Assembly (NCBI GenBank): GCA_945859605.1
Contig: OX243812.1
Coordinates: 52,760,516 to 52,824,515, forward strand
DNA: 64,000 nt
From: Lumbricus rubellus
Lineage: Eukaryota > Annelida > Clitellata > Crassiclitellata > Lumbricidae
Direction of reading: 5' to 3'
Shown here: in pieces, positions 45,331 through 56,345 of the stretch
How positions within the stretch are numbered: the first letter of the stretch is position 1
Layout of the letters: the number at the start of each line of letters is the position of its first letter
Notes under the pieces: model-generated
What the model was told of the DNA's origin: nothing
The model's input: only the letters and a program-made list of their open reading frames with translations
Databases searched by the model: none
Made by a program: the position numbers and the translations under genes

Positions 45331-46280
45331 TCGCTGGACGCTTATACTTTCGAGCTATTACTCTAGTAGGCCTGTTTACCAAACTACAAAGTCAGTAAAT
45401 AAACAAGTGCGCTCTTTATTGAATGCAAGTATTAATAGACACTCGGTGTTTTACATACATGTACATGCAGGGTAAAACTTATTGCGTTAATTAAACGGCG
45501 GTTATGCGAAGAAAATAACGGCAACTAACTAGAAAACAGAAATCCGAGCCAAGACACCGCGCCAGGAGAAGGATTCAAATAGAAAGAAGAGGGCCTTGTG
45601 AGCGTGGGCGCAGGTCATGATCAGTACAGTACAACGGACAGAGGGAATAAATCGCGTATGCGGTGTAACCCTGCAGGAATATTTAATTAAGATGTTGCCT
45701 GAGAGATCTTGGTCAGTGTTTTACACGGTTCTTCAAAGGCGGGGGAAAACTCATTGAAACTCAGCTCAGCAACTCATCGCAAATTCGCAACTGACTCAAC
45801 AACCTGCAGACTCGTGATGACTTGAGTTGTAATAAGACAGGTAAATAAGCTGATCTTCCTGACACCAATATTCAAGTTACGTTACATCTTTAACACTTGC
45901 AAGACGAAATTCTTCGTGAAGGTGCCTCTCAAGACCAATGCAGCCATGCATAAAGTCATGATCATATTATTATAGCACAAATAGCATCAAGCACATGAAT
46001 GCAAATCATCATTTACAGAACGCAAATATAGTTTGCTTGCGAGTGCCATCCATGCAACTCGTGATTTATATAGCACCACCTAGGCTACATTTGAAGCGTC
46101 TTGTATGGTTGGCGGAAGAGGGATTCGGTCATTGAGAGGCAGAACAAACGAAGGTCTAAGAGCTGCTGCTGCTGCTGCTGATGCTGATGCTGATGCTGAT
46201 GCTGATGCTGATGGTCAATATTTGTCGTCTACGTCGTTGCATCTTCTTCTTCCATTGGCTTCGTCCAACGCTCTCGTTGA

Positions 46281-46312
<32 letters not shown>

Positions 46313-48022
46313 GTGATGCTATGGCGAAGACATCACGATCTGCGACCAATGAAGTTCCTGTCCACTTAATGAAATATCACAATTCAGACGCTGGCTCCCT
46401 CTGTCTGACTGTCTGGCTGCTTGGTTCTCTCTCTTGTTCTCTGTCTCTATCTCTATCTCTGCTTCTGCCTTTGCCTTTGCCTCTGCCTATGTCTGTCAGT
46501 CTTTCTCTATCTATTTGTCTGTCTGTCTGTCTGTCTCTCTCTCTGGCTCTCCCTCCCTTGGGCTCTATCCCTGGCTCTCTCTCTCTGTCTATCTCAGGCG
46601 TTCTCTCTTTGGCTCTTTCTCGCTGTGTCTGTCTATCTGTCTTTGAATCTTTATGTCTCTCTATATCTGTGTGTTTGCTATCATGGCCATCTCTCTGCAT
46701 ATCTGTTCATATAATTGGGTCCATATATATATATGTGTGCATGTCTTATAAGTCTCTGTAGATATAACTGTGTCTGTCTGTATGTCTGTCCACCTCTTTC
46801 TGAGTGCGCATAATGATTCTATATCAGTTCCTTTCCCTAAATACCTTCAAAGTGTGCCGTACTCAGTATATCTAACTATATCTAACTATATCTATAACTA
46901 TTGTGCATAATAAAGGGGATATATTATAGCCTATCCCCTTTCTGAGTTTGTGTCTGTGATTTCTTTTAAAAAATTCTCTGCAGAGTATCTGCTGCTCTGC
47001 ACGTTTGTGTCTGCGTATATGTCACTATGTATGTATGTGTGCTTGTGTGTCTTTGAATCTGTATGTCTGTCCGCTAGAGAGAAAATGCGACGTTTCCGTT
47101 TGAAACAGAGCCACGTCGATCAATGTTTGTTTCTCTGCATGCTCGTGCGTCCGTCTGCTGTTGCATTAGTCGTCCATCCAGCAAAGTCTCTTCTTTTGAC
47201 AGCCTCCTCTGCTGCTGCTGCTGCTGCTGGTAGTGATGGTGATGGTTATGGTGATGGGCCGTGCAGCCAGCCTACCTGTGCGGCAGACCAGGTGTATGGA
47301 TAGTCAATGCCGATCTAAAGGCGCCGCCAATAGAACCGAATTCCGTCTTTGACGTCCGCGCCGACATTACTAGCTATATAATATATATATATACATTCAC
47401 TTTTATATATATACATGTATATGATATATATATGCACTGGTTGTAGTGGCTATATCATTATTGCCACTATTGGCTATATCCAGCGATTCCTCCTCCTCCT
47501 CCTCCTTTTCCTCCACCTTCCTTTACCCTTCCTCCACCCAATGCGTCTCACTGCCAGCAACGCAGATCCTCTGTTCTTGCATAAGCCGCGCAACCAACGC
47601 AACCACGCATGCGCATGCGCAGACGAATCATCTAATCGATAAACTCGCTCAGGTGTCAAAGCTGCCAGATATACCCGGTACATGTAGGCCTACAAGGCGA
47701 GAACATTGTGAAGTACCTGTATTAAGATCCATACATTTATATAAAAAAATACACATACATATGCATGTAGGTAGCCTATATGTATGACATGCATGGTATG
47801 TGTGCATGTTTGTATATATATATATATTGTATGTGTGTGTGTATTTATACATGTATCATGACATCGTATGTGCGTGTGCGTGCGTGTGTTTATAGGCAAG
47901 AGTAAATAAATGCTAATTATCTATTTATAAATACTATTACTCCACACAATAAGCCTATAGGTATATGCATGAACACTACATACAAATAACCCATGGCAGT
48001 CAATATTATAGGCGTGTATGTA
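45331..48022. other. Intron sequence with several microsatellites
   Basis: (GCT)n/(GAT)n at 46160-46212 and 46279-46318, TCTCTG/GTCT-rich sequence 46415-46690, (CTG)n at 47211-47229, (CCT)n at 47490-47512, TATA-type at 47378-47440 and 47812-47826. No exon of the THSD1-like gene or any other gene was recognised. Confidence 0.5.
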
Positions 48023-48888
48023 CACTGTGTCCGGGTAAAAAGTAGACCCCACAAAAAGTGTCATAACTCGGTCAAAACTTTTAGGATTTATCTGAAATTT
48101 TAAACACAGCAACAGTGTCCATATTTACACTCGATTCCAAAGTCGTTTGCAACTATTCGCGAGTTTGTCAAATTTATGAGCGTTTGCGTTGGAGCACCGA
48201 CAAATTGAACTTTCCAAGATGGAAAACCTGAAAATAAGGGAAATTCAGCTATTATGGTGCCAAAAATGTGTTTCTTGTTCTCGGACACACGATCGTAGAC
48301 GTAGTAGGTTAATAGCTATCCCGGGAGACATTCGGCTTCATATCTTGCAGCTGTGGCCGTCCAGCAGTCCAGACTTTGATCCGGAGTACATGTACTGGAG
48401 GAGCGCGTTTTTTGTTCACGCGTATTCATGGCATCGATAACCGTAGGGCGTAGGGTGCGTCTGTTTGAAGATTGGCAGTAATCGTGACCTTAGAATTACA
48501 CGGTTCTATGTTCATAGGATTTCTTAAGGAGATAGAACCGTGTAATTCTAAGGTCACGAGTTGTTTAACCAGGTGATCATCGACGGGACCATCAAACAGT
48601 AGCGTCTAATCTACGGTCGTGTGTCCGTGAACAAGATGGACATTTTGAACAGCATATTTAGCTGACTTTCACTTCCTTTCAAGTTTTCCATGTTGGAAAG
48701 TTCAATTTTTCGGTGCTCCAACGCAAACACTCATAAATTTGACAAACTCATGTATATTTCTAATCGGTTTTAGAATCTCGTGTAAATATGGCCGCTGTTG
48801 CTGTGTTTAAAATTTCAGACAAATCCTAAAAGTTTTGACCGAGTTATGACACTTTTGTTTGGGGTCTACTTTTTACCCGGACACAGTG
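48023..48888. mobile_element. Palindromic TA-flanked element (866 bp)
   Basis: Ends CACTGTGTCCGGGTAAAAAG and complement with TA at 48021-48022 and 48889-48890. Inverted arms run at least 200 bp and continue with gaps to about 48330 / 48580, so nearly the whole element is a palindrome. A short plus-strand frame from 48428 (MASITVGRRVRLFEDW) might be a transposase N-terminus, but that is weak. Confidence 0.82.
48483..48558. repeat. 27-bp perfect inverted repeat
   Basis: Left arm 48483-48509 and right arm 48532-48558 are exact complements (core TTAGAATTACACGGTTCTAT), 22 bp apart, near the middle of the palindromic element. Confidence 0.93.
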
Positions 48889-49181
48889 TATATGGCTTGT
48901 AGGAATGTAGACCTCCTGTATAGTCAGACGCAAATGCATGCTGTAATAATTAAGAGTCTGGACGTGTTAAGCGTTCAGAGACTGAGAGTTATTTATGGAG
49001 AGGTTTTCACAAACCCATCCTTATACAAAAAGAGTCCAGAAGTTCAAATTGAAAAGACATTCTCAATTCCAATGAGTTGCTTGCATAAGATATGAAGATT
49101 CCCCTGCGTATAGTACACGTAAGCTGTTTAATTATACATCTGTTGGTTATAAGAGTGAGGAGAAATACACGCATACTTATT

Positions 49182-49218
<37 letters not shown>

Positions 49219-49562
49219 CACAAACGGAAGTTATATGGCACCCTTCAATTCAATGGTGCTCCCCACCCTGGTTATTCCAGGCGGAAAAGAAGTCTTGCGC
49301 AACTGGTAGAACGGCGAAGAGGGAACCTGCTATGATGTAGATTTCTCAGTTTCGCCTTGAGGATCATTAGTATCATACATGTAAGTGCTTTAGAGGAAAG
49401 AAATTTGCTCAAAATAAAAGTAGTAGGCCTAGTCAAAAAATAGCTGTCAATTATCTCCAGGTCAAGTGCCCACTTACCCTTATGTGGGGCGCCCAAGCCA
49501 ATTGTGTATAGACAGATAGCCCATAGACCTATTATGTTTTCACTTATAATTTATGACACACT
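48889..49562. other. Intron sequence with (CAAT)n
   Basis: (AATC)n at 49182-49217. No exon recognised. Confidence 0.5.
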
Positions 49563-49712
49563 GTTGGGCGCGGTGGTGAAGAAGTATATTTGGTGTCTTT
49601 GAGCCGGAAGGTTGTGAGCTCGAATCCATCTGAAGCCGCTGCGTATAGGAACCCTTCTGAGTAGAAATCTTGAAGGGACTCTAAAATAAATGCTCATACA
49701 TACATACAAATA
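49563..49712 (+). repeat. tRNA-derived SINE, internally shortened
   Basis: Head GGGCGCGGTGGTGAAGAAG, GAGCCGGAAGGTTGTGAGC, then directly a short tail (CTTCTGAGTAG, CTTGAAGGGACTC) and a CATACATACA end. It sits 13 bp from the donor of exon 2 of the THSD1-like gene. Confidence 0.8.
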
Positions 49713-49724
49713 GAAATATTTTAC

Positions 49725-50693
49725 CGGAGGAGTTGGTGGTCGGCAGACAGATGGTTCTCTGTTCACTGACGGCTCCACTGTTGGCCGTGCTGATGTACTG
49801 GAAGCAGTAACCGACGGCAGTTTCGCTGAAGAATCCGCACGCGAAGGACACGGCGTTGGCACTCGCCTGCGCCCGTCTCTCCGTGATGTATCGCTGGTCA
49901 ACGGGAGACGCGACGCTGCTCCCAGGTCGCCTCAGCTGCTGGTACAACCGGATCTTGTCATCCATACCAGAGCATTTCGGCTGAACGTAGCGGATGACGA
50001 TGGCTGTCGTGCAAGGGTAGATGGACCCCACCTCGGTCGACAACCGATAGACTGGACTCCATCGTACGTGCATTTCGTTGCTGGTGGCGACGGGGATCCG
50101 CGGGTTGGCGTCGGCCCTGAGGAATGCCTGGTAGACGCCCTCCTGGTCGAACATGGCGCAGTTGAGGGTCGTTTCGGCGTCGAAAAGCCGCGGGAAGGGC
50201 GCCTTGTGTATCGTCTGTCTTGGTTCGACCACACGAACCGAGTCCTTCGTGTCGTTGCGGCCATAGTAAACGACTTCGATGTAGTACTGGTTGAGTGGGT
50301 GAATCGTATCGCACGTCACCCCCTTAGCGACGATGCCCATGACGACCTCATCGCTGAGGGCCGTGTGAGCGACCGGCAGGGACAGGGTCACCTTCGGCCA
50401 ACTGACCACCAGTGGGTGCGTCTCGGCCAGGGTCCGATTGCTAGAGTCCAGCAGGTGGAACTGGACTTGTCCGGCGTGGTCGATGACTCCACATGTGATG
50501 GTCAGTTCGCCGTTCCTGCCCGGTGGGAGGGTGACACTGGTGATGACCTGTGGGGTTGGGAGGAGGGACATGAGACGAATGAAAGAGGAGGAGGAGGATG
50601 TGCGTTCGTCAACTGGAAGGGTGTACTTGACGTCAAGGTCACCGCTGAAGGCCACGTACGATGAGATGTTCTGTCGACGATATTCAAGAACCG
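49725..50693 (-). CDS. THSD1-like membrane protein, exon 2 (main ectodomain)
   Basis: A 969-bp exon, acceptor TGTGATATTGCAG|CGGTTCTTG and donor TCCTCCG|GTAAAATA, phase 1 at both ends. It encodes residues 33-356. Repeated beta-strand blocks resemble the N-terminal region of vertebrate THSD1: a Cys followed by acidic-Gly-hydrophobic pattern (CGVIDHAGQVQFHLLD), a LVVSWPKVTLSLP strand comparable to the WP strand of THSD1, CAMFDQEGVYQAFLRAD, and a final FACGFFSETAVGYCFQYIS just before the TSP1 exon. N-glycosylation sequons are present (NIS, NRT, NDT, NSS). A secretory-pathway extracellular domain is inferred. THSD1 kinship is from motif memory and gene order of domains, so the name is tentative. 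Confidence 0.88.
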
Positions 50694-52111
50694 CTGCAAT
50701 ATCACAACAATGACATAATAGTACACATAAAGACACTCATGAAGCAAGTGACTATAGGGGTTTTGGCTTATATCATATTCAATTCATTTATATAGGCTAA
50801 CACTCGTCTTCAAGATTTTTATACTAATAGGCCTAGGCAGCACTAATCCATGCCCCCAGTCAAGGTCAAGCCCATGCCCAGCAAAGCCACAGGCCAAGCC
50901 CAGTCAAGACCAAGCCCATGCAGGACCAGCCACGACCCAGCCTTTGATGCATTATGACCTTGACCCACTGCATCAAACTTCGAATTCCGTTGCATGCGAT
51001 TTGCAACATGTGGTTGACGTTGTCGACCTGTAACTCAAAAGAAAATGCCGGACTATTTTCATTGAATTCCTACTCAAATAAACAACAGTGCTTCGGTCGA
51101 GTGATGACTAACTGATATCTGATATCAGATTCCACTTATAGTCATAGACGCAGTATATAGATCACGGCGCTTTTCAGCCTACGGGGATATGAAGGTAGTG
51201 CCCTGAGGCATATAAAATTCAACCCATCTCATGTATTAGACCGTCCCTATAGTTATGGAATCGTCTCCCATTAGATCAGTTACCATAGTCTCTGAATGTG
51301 TGCAGACACTGCAGAGTAGAGCCGGACTACACATATGTTTCTGTTTTATGAGCGCAATTGTCTGATACCATTTGTATCAAACAGTGCGCGTGCAGTCAAA
51401 CGTATACCTATTAATAATTAACTATTTTATCTATAATTGATGCACTGGTTTCTGTCCAGTCAATTGGTAAGAATATAAGCTTTGCAATAGTGAATACAGT
51501 AAGCAGGTCGGTACCCACTAAGTTCTGCGACTAAAGTGGATAGAAATAATTATGGAGACACGTGTATGCATACATGTATAGTGAATCACTGACTGCTCTA
51601 CTGCTTACGCTTTGATTGGCAATTTCGTTTGACCAGCAATTTCCCTTGGACTATACATGTATATCGGCATCTAACATCCATGGCCCAGTAATAGTATACT
51701 ATGCATGGTATTCCCTGCCGGACGGTATACAACCCGGTCGCTTAATTCTCACTCCACATCTCATCTCTGCAGCATCAATATCTCCTTTGCCACTCAATGA
51801 GATTGGTGCAATCTAGCATCCAATTACCCGGAGCGGGCGTAGTGGTCAGTCCATGCAGTCCGTGTCCATCTGTGTGGTGGTCAGTGGTCCGAAACTTGAT
51901 GCCGGACCTACATTTCGCTGCAGCTCGAAGCCCAGCATTCGATCAAACGCCGAGTGCATGGCGTTGTCATGCGCAACCGTTGCTATGGAGACTCCATGGT
52001 TCATTAAGATGCGTGGAGACATAAGTAATGATTGTCTAATACATTGTCTTATGACATTCATTCATAAGACGACAACGACTGCGACTAAATTGCGTTCAGT
52101 GTAGGCTACAA
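50694..52111. other. Intron 1 sequence, nothing coding
   Basis: A short patch of AAGCCCATGC/CAAGCCCA repeats at 50868-50945. Otherwise unique-looking. Confidence 0.5.
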
Positions 52112-52446
<335 letters not shown>

Positions 52447-52845
52447 TTATGATACGCAACAATACACACATATATATATGCACTTTCACAGTCAGCAACT
52501 TATTTTTATTTAGACTGAATTAACATATGAATTTAAACAATTAGATTCTTTCAAGGAACTAAAAAACATAATAAAAATCGAAAGAATATCACAAAAATCG
52601 TACAGCACATAAGTATTTGCGTGCGTCCAAGTTGCCTACTTTTCATCTGCCTGTGCGTGAGAGGGTTTCGTGTTTCACCCTTCTAGCTTCACTTATTTTG
52701 GTCCACCCTGGACCGGAATGACCCCAGCGTGACTGACCAGCCACGAGCCTTGAGCCGGGACAATGCAAGACGTAATGAGGCATTGACGTGTTCTGTATAC
52801 GCATGACTGCGTCAGACTACAGCAGTGCGGTGGCTATTTGTCCAG
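52447..52845. other. Intron sequence, nothing recognised
   Basis: No gene or repeat seen. Confidence 0.5.
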
Positions 52846-53160
52846 GGTGGAGGAAACAGGGTGGAGGAAACAGGGTGGAGGAAACAGGGTGGAGGAAACA
52901 GGGTGGAGGAAACAGGGTGGAGGAAACAGGGTGGAGGAAACAGGGTGGAGGAATAGGGTGGAGGAAACAGGGTGGAGGAAACAGGGTGGAGGAAACAGGG
53001 TGGAGGAAACAGGGTGGAGGAAACAGGGTGGAGGAAACAGGGTGGAGGAAACAGGGTGGAGGAAACAGGGTGGAGGAAACAGGGTGGAGGAAACAGGGTG
53101 GAGGAAACAGGGTGGAGGAAACAGGGTGGAGGAATAGGGTGGAGGAAACAGGGTGGAGGG
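52846..53160. repeat. 14-bp minisatellite, about 22 copies
   Basis: Tandem GGGTGGAGGAAACA with two shortened 11-bp variants (GGGTGGAGGAAT-type, near 52953 and 53133). Degenerate GTGGAGG-like copies continue to about 53370. Confidence 0.95.
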
Positions 53161-53760
53161 AACAACTTAACAAGGCGTAGGGAACAGGCTGAGGGAATAT
53201 TGGGAGAATGGAATAGAATGTAGGGGATATGGTGTAAGGATTAGAGCTGAGTGAATAGAGTGGAGGTAGCAACGTGAAGGGAATGCACAGTGGAGGGAAC
53301 AAGGTGGAGGGAGACAGTAGGGGGTGGAAAGGTAGGAGTGGATGAAAGAGAGTGATGGAAACAAGGTGTAGGTACATTTTTTATTGCGCTGTGGTCTTCA
53401 TTGAATGCAATCTCGTTTCTCGTTCTGACTCATTGTCTCCGTCTGATGCAGACTTCCACTTCCAATTCCAATCGGTTCTCTTTGTCTGCGACCGATCCTT
53501 CTACTCTGTATAGAAGTCCATCTGAACGTCCGCGATTAATTGTGTCTCTCTGAGTGTGTCCATGTGTCACTCTGTGTGTCCGTGTATCTTTTAGCGTCAC
53601 CGTCTGTCTGTCTGTCTGTCTGTCTGTATAGATCAGTGCGTCGGTTCCTCTATCTGTGTTAGTTCGTCTGTCTATCAGTTTGTATCTCTGTCAATCTGTC
53701 CGCGTGTCTTTTGGATTGTGTGTCTGAGTGTGCATGTGTTTGTTCGAGTGTGTATATACA
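53161..53760. other. Intron sequence with degraded GT/CT repeats
   Basis: GTCT repeats at 53601-53625 and scattered TGTGTC/CTCTG motifs. No exon. Confidence 0.5.
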
Positions 53761-53764
53761 TCAA

Positions 53765-53978
53765 TGCCTGCGTCCGTCCGTTCATCCGTCCGTTCGTCCG
53801 TCCGTCCGTCGGTTCGTCCGCCCGTCCGTAAATCCGTTCGTCCGTTAATCCGTCCGTTCGTCCGTTCGTCCGTTCGTCCGCCCGTCCGTTCGTCCGTTCG
53901 TCCGTCCGTTCGTCCGTCCGTCCGTTCGTCCGTTCGTCCGTCCGTCCGTTCGTCCGTTCGTTCGTCCGTCCGTCCATT
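53765..53978. repeat. (CGTC)/(CGTT)n tetranucleotide array
   Basis: About 53 four-base units, mixing CGTC, CGTT, CGCC and AATC. (CTG)n follows at 54019-54041. Confidence 0.93.
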
Positions 53979-54291
53979 AGATGTGATCGTGTAATGGCGT
54001 GACTGCCCTGCGTTGACCTGCTGCTGCTGCTGCTGCTGCTGCGGATGCTGCTATTGCTGCTGCTGTGCTTTCGCCAGACGAACTGCGATCAATATAATCT
54101 TGCCAATCGATCCAAATCTAATGACCACCTGTTCGGTGTTCAGTGTTCAGTGTTCAAGCTATCAGTATACACTACAGCACCAACCAAATTAATCACAATA
54201 TCAACGATATCTACAACCATAATATTATTGCAAACGTCGTTTCTACGGAACCTTATATGCTCCACTGTAATGCTACCATTATTATTCAGAG

Positions 54292-54555
54292 TGTAGGCGT
54301 ACGGGAGTTTTCAGCAGTAAGGGGGGGGGGCAAAGATTGAACTTCTGCCCAAAAAATACATCCGTCAAAAAGTTGACGACCTTTTTTTTTAGTCGTTCGG
54401 GTCCGTGTTTGCCCGAAAAACCTGACTTGCCCGAAAGTTGACGACCTTTTTTGTTTTGTTTTTAGTCGTTCGGGGTTTTTGCCCGAAAAAACCACCAAAC
54501 TTGCCCGAATTTGGGGGGCAATTGCCCCCCTGCACCCCCGCCTCGTACGCCTATG
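54292..54555. mobile_element. Candidate hAT-like MITE
   Basis: TGTAGGCGTACGGG at the left and CCTCGTACGCCTATG at the right are imperfect inverted ends (11 of 15), each followed inward by runs of G or C. The interior repeats AAAAGTTGACGACCTTTTTT and TTTAGTCGTTCGGG. No convincing 8-bp duplication. Confidence 0.55.
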
Positions 54556-54726
54556 AGTGTAACTATAAACTTCCCCTACCCCCGTTTCATTGGGCTTTCG
54601 GTGGTCGCTCGCCTTCTTCCACACGCATATATTATATAATATTATATGTAGATATACAATATTATTATATATAATATATATTAAGTCCTGTACGAAGACA
54701 GACTGTTGCAAGACGATGATAATTAG

Positions 54727-54960
54727 GTAGATTGGCTCGATCTTCCACAGTGCTGCATAGAAGTTTTGCTATGGTCTTTCTGGAATAAGTTACCTATTAG
54801 TCTCCGTAATGAACTTCTTTGTCTTTCTTTGCCCCTTTTCCGCAAGCGTTTGAAAACCATTCTCTTTGATTATGGTTTGGTGTCAGGTCGGAAGCGCCTC
54901 TGAGGAGTTCTCTTGAAGTGGCGCTATATAAATGTTCAATTACAATTACAATTATAATCA
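54727..54960 (+). mobile_element. L2-like LINE 3' end, open to the stop
   Basis: Plus-strand frame from 54727 reads LLWSFWNKLPISLRNELLCL then LPLFRKRLKTILFDYGL and stops at TGA 54901-54903. This is the C-terminal end of an L2/CR1-type reverse transcriptase ORF (W-N-x-LP, F-K-x-x-LKT-x-LF pattern). The stop lies inside the tail motif GAAGCGCCTCTGAGGAG; TGGCGCTATATAAATG and (ATTACA)n follow. This is the clearest link between the SINE tails and their partner LINE. Confidence 0.82.
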
Positions 54961-55033
54961 CATTGATCATAGCAAATAATTGTTTAGCCATCTGCATCTA
55001 AATGAATGAAAAAAAGGAATTGCTCCGCATTAA

Positions 55034-56002
55034 CCCTCAGGCTACCAAGCTTTTTTTGTAGCACTGACTACCAAGGGGGGTGGTTACCACCCCCCTGGAT
55101 TTTGGGTTTGGTTTGAGATATCATAACTTGTAATACACCTATGGATTCAGCATTCATTTCTGCACAAAATGGTATATTTAGGTTTAAAATATATGAAAGC
55201 ACCCCGAAGTTGTGAATTTTTTTACCGTATAGGCACCCGTCGATTCCACAAAATGTATACTTTCGCATAAGCAAAATATTAGATTCTGTGTATTTTTAAC
55301 ATAATTTATTTAATTAAAAATAGTTTACATATAATAAAGTCCAATATTCAACTATAAAAACTAGTAATAAGTTAGTTTTAGTTACAATAAAAAGAGAGAA
55401 AAATGTAAAACATGCTGAAAAACGTTTACGCAGACTTATCAGTTTGCGTTGTAAAAAAACCCAACATTTTCACACATTTAAATTTCTTTTGAGCACTTGC
55501 GGTCATCAAATGTCATATTAATTAGTATCACAAAATAGCCCTAAATGCCCTCTATAGAATGACATAATTTATTGCTTTAAAAATATAAATTATGAATAAT
55601 TTTTAATAAGAAAAACATGAAAATTTTATTAAAATAAAACACCTTTATTTATATTTTAATTTATTTTGAGCACTTCCGGTTGTCCAAAGACAACTCAGTG
55701 AGCATGGAAATGTAGCCCCACATTCCCTCTACAGAATGGTGTAATTGGTGTCTCTTCATGTCAAAGGACGGATAAGATACAGCCGATAATCTAAGGGGGG
55801 TGGTATCCACCCCCCTGGTGCCTCGGGTATATTGGGTATAACTTTTGAATGGTATGGTATATCATCACACATTTTAGCTCAAAATGTGTGCACATGAATC
55901 CTCTACAGCTACCTAAAACGTCAAAATTTTATTCTTAACGAAAAAAGTTTGATTTGGGAAAAACCTAGGGGGGTGGATACCACCCCCCTGGTAGCCCGAG
56001 GG
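55034..56002. mobile_element. piggyBac-like non-autonomous element (969 bp)
   Basis: Flanked by TTAA at 55030-55033 and 56003-56006, with ends CCCTCAGGCTACCA and TGGTAGCCCGAGGG (one mismatch in 14). TTAA targets with CCC/GGG ends are the piggyBac signature. Three palindromic GGGGGGTGG-N5-CCACCCCC blocks occur at about 55075, 55796 and 55968. Two diverged copies of a roughly 190-bp unit (TTTGAGCACTTGCGGT, CCCTCTATAGAATG) lie in the middle. No transposase frame. Confidence 0.82.
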
Positions 56003-56129
56003 TTAACGGATTTTCTTATCGTTTGTGATTGTCCTGTTGATGACATGCACAGATTTATCTCGAACTCTCTGTTTTTATTTCACTTCTAAGTTTACCTGAG
56101 ATTTCTGTTGCTGTTGTTGAGTCAATAGA

Positions 56130-56345
56130 GATTGAATGAATGAATGAATGAATGAATGAATGAATGAATGAATGAATGAATGAATGAATGAGTGAATGAA
56201 TGAATGAACGAACGAACGAACGAATGAATGAACGAACGAACGAACGAACGAACGAATGAATGAATGAATGAATGAATGAATGAATGAATGAATGAATGAA
56301 TGAATGAATGAATGACCGACCGACCGACCGACTGATTGATTGATT
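56130..56345. repeat. (GAAT)/(GAAC)/(GACC)/(GATT)n array
   Basis: Blocks of one tetranucleotide replace each other along the array: GAAT, GAAC, GAAT, GAAC, GAAT, GACC, GATT. A degraded retroposon tail (TTCTCGAATGGCGCTATAAA) follows at about 56507-56528. Confidence 0.93.

Noticed and set aside
46105..46761. 218-residue plus-strand frame as a gene
   Set aside because: Built from GCT/GAT triplets and TCTCTG repeats.
52788..53377. WRKQGGGNRVEETG-type repeat protein
   Set aside because: A 14-bp minisatellite read in three frames; no start context or conservation.
54292..54555. Firm hAT assignment
   Set aside because: Inverted ends are plausible but flanking 8-mers do not match.
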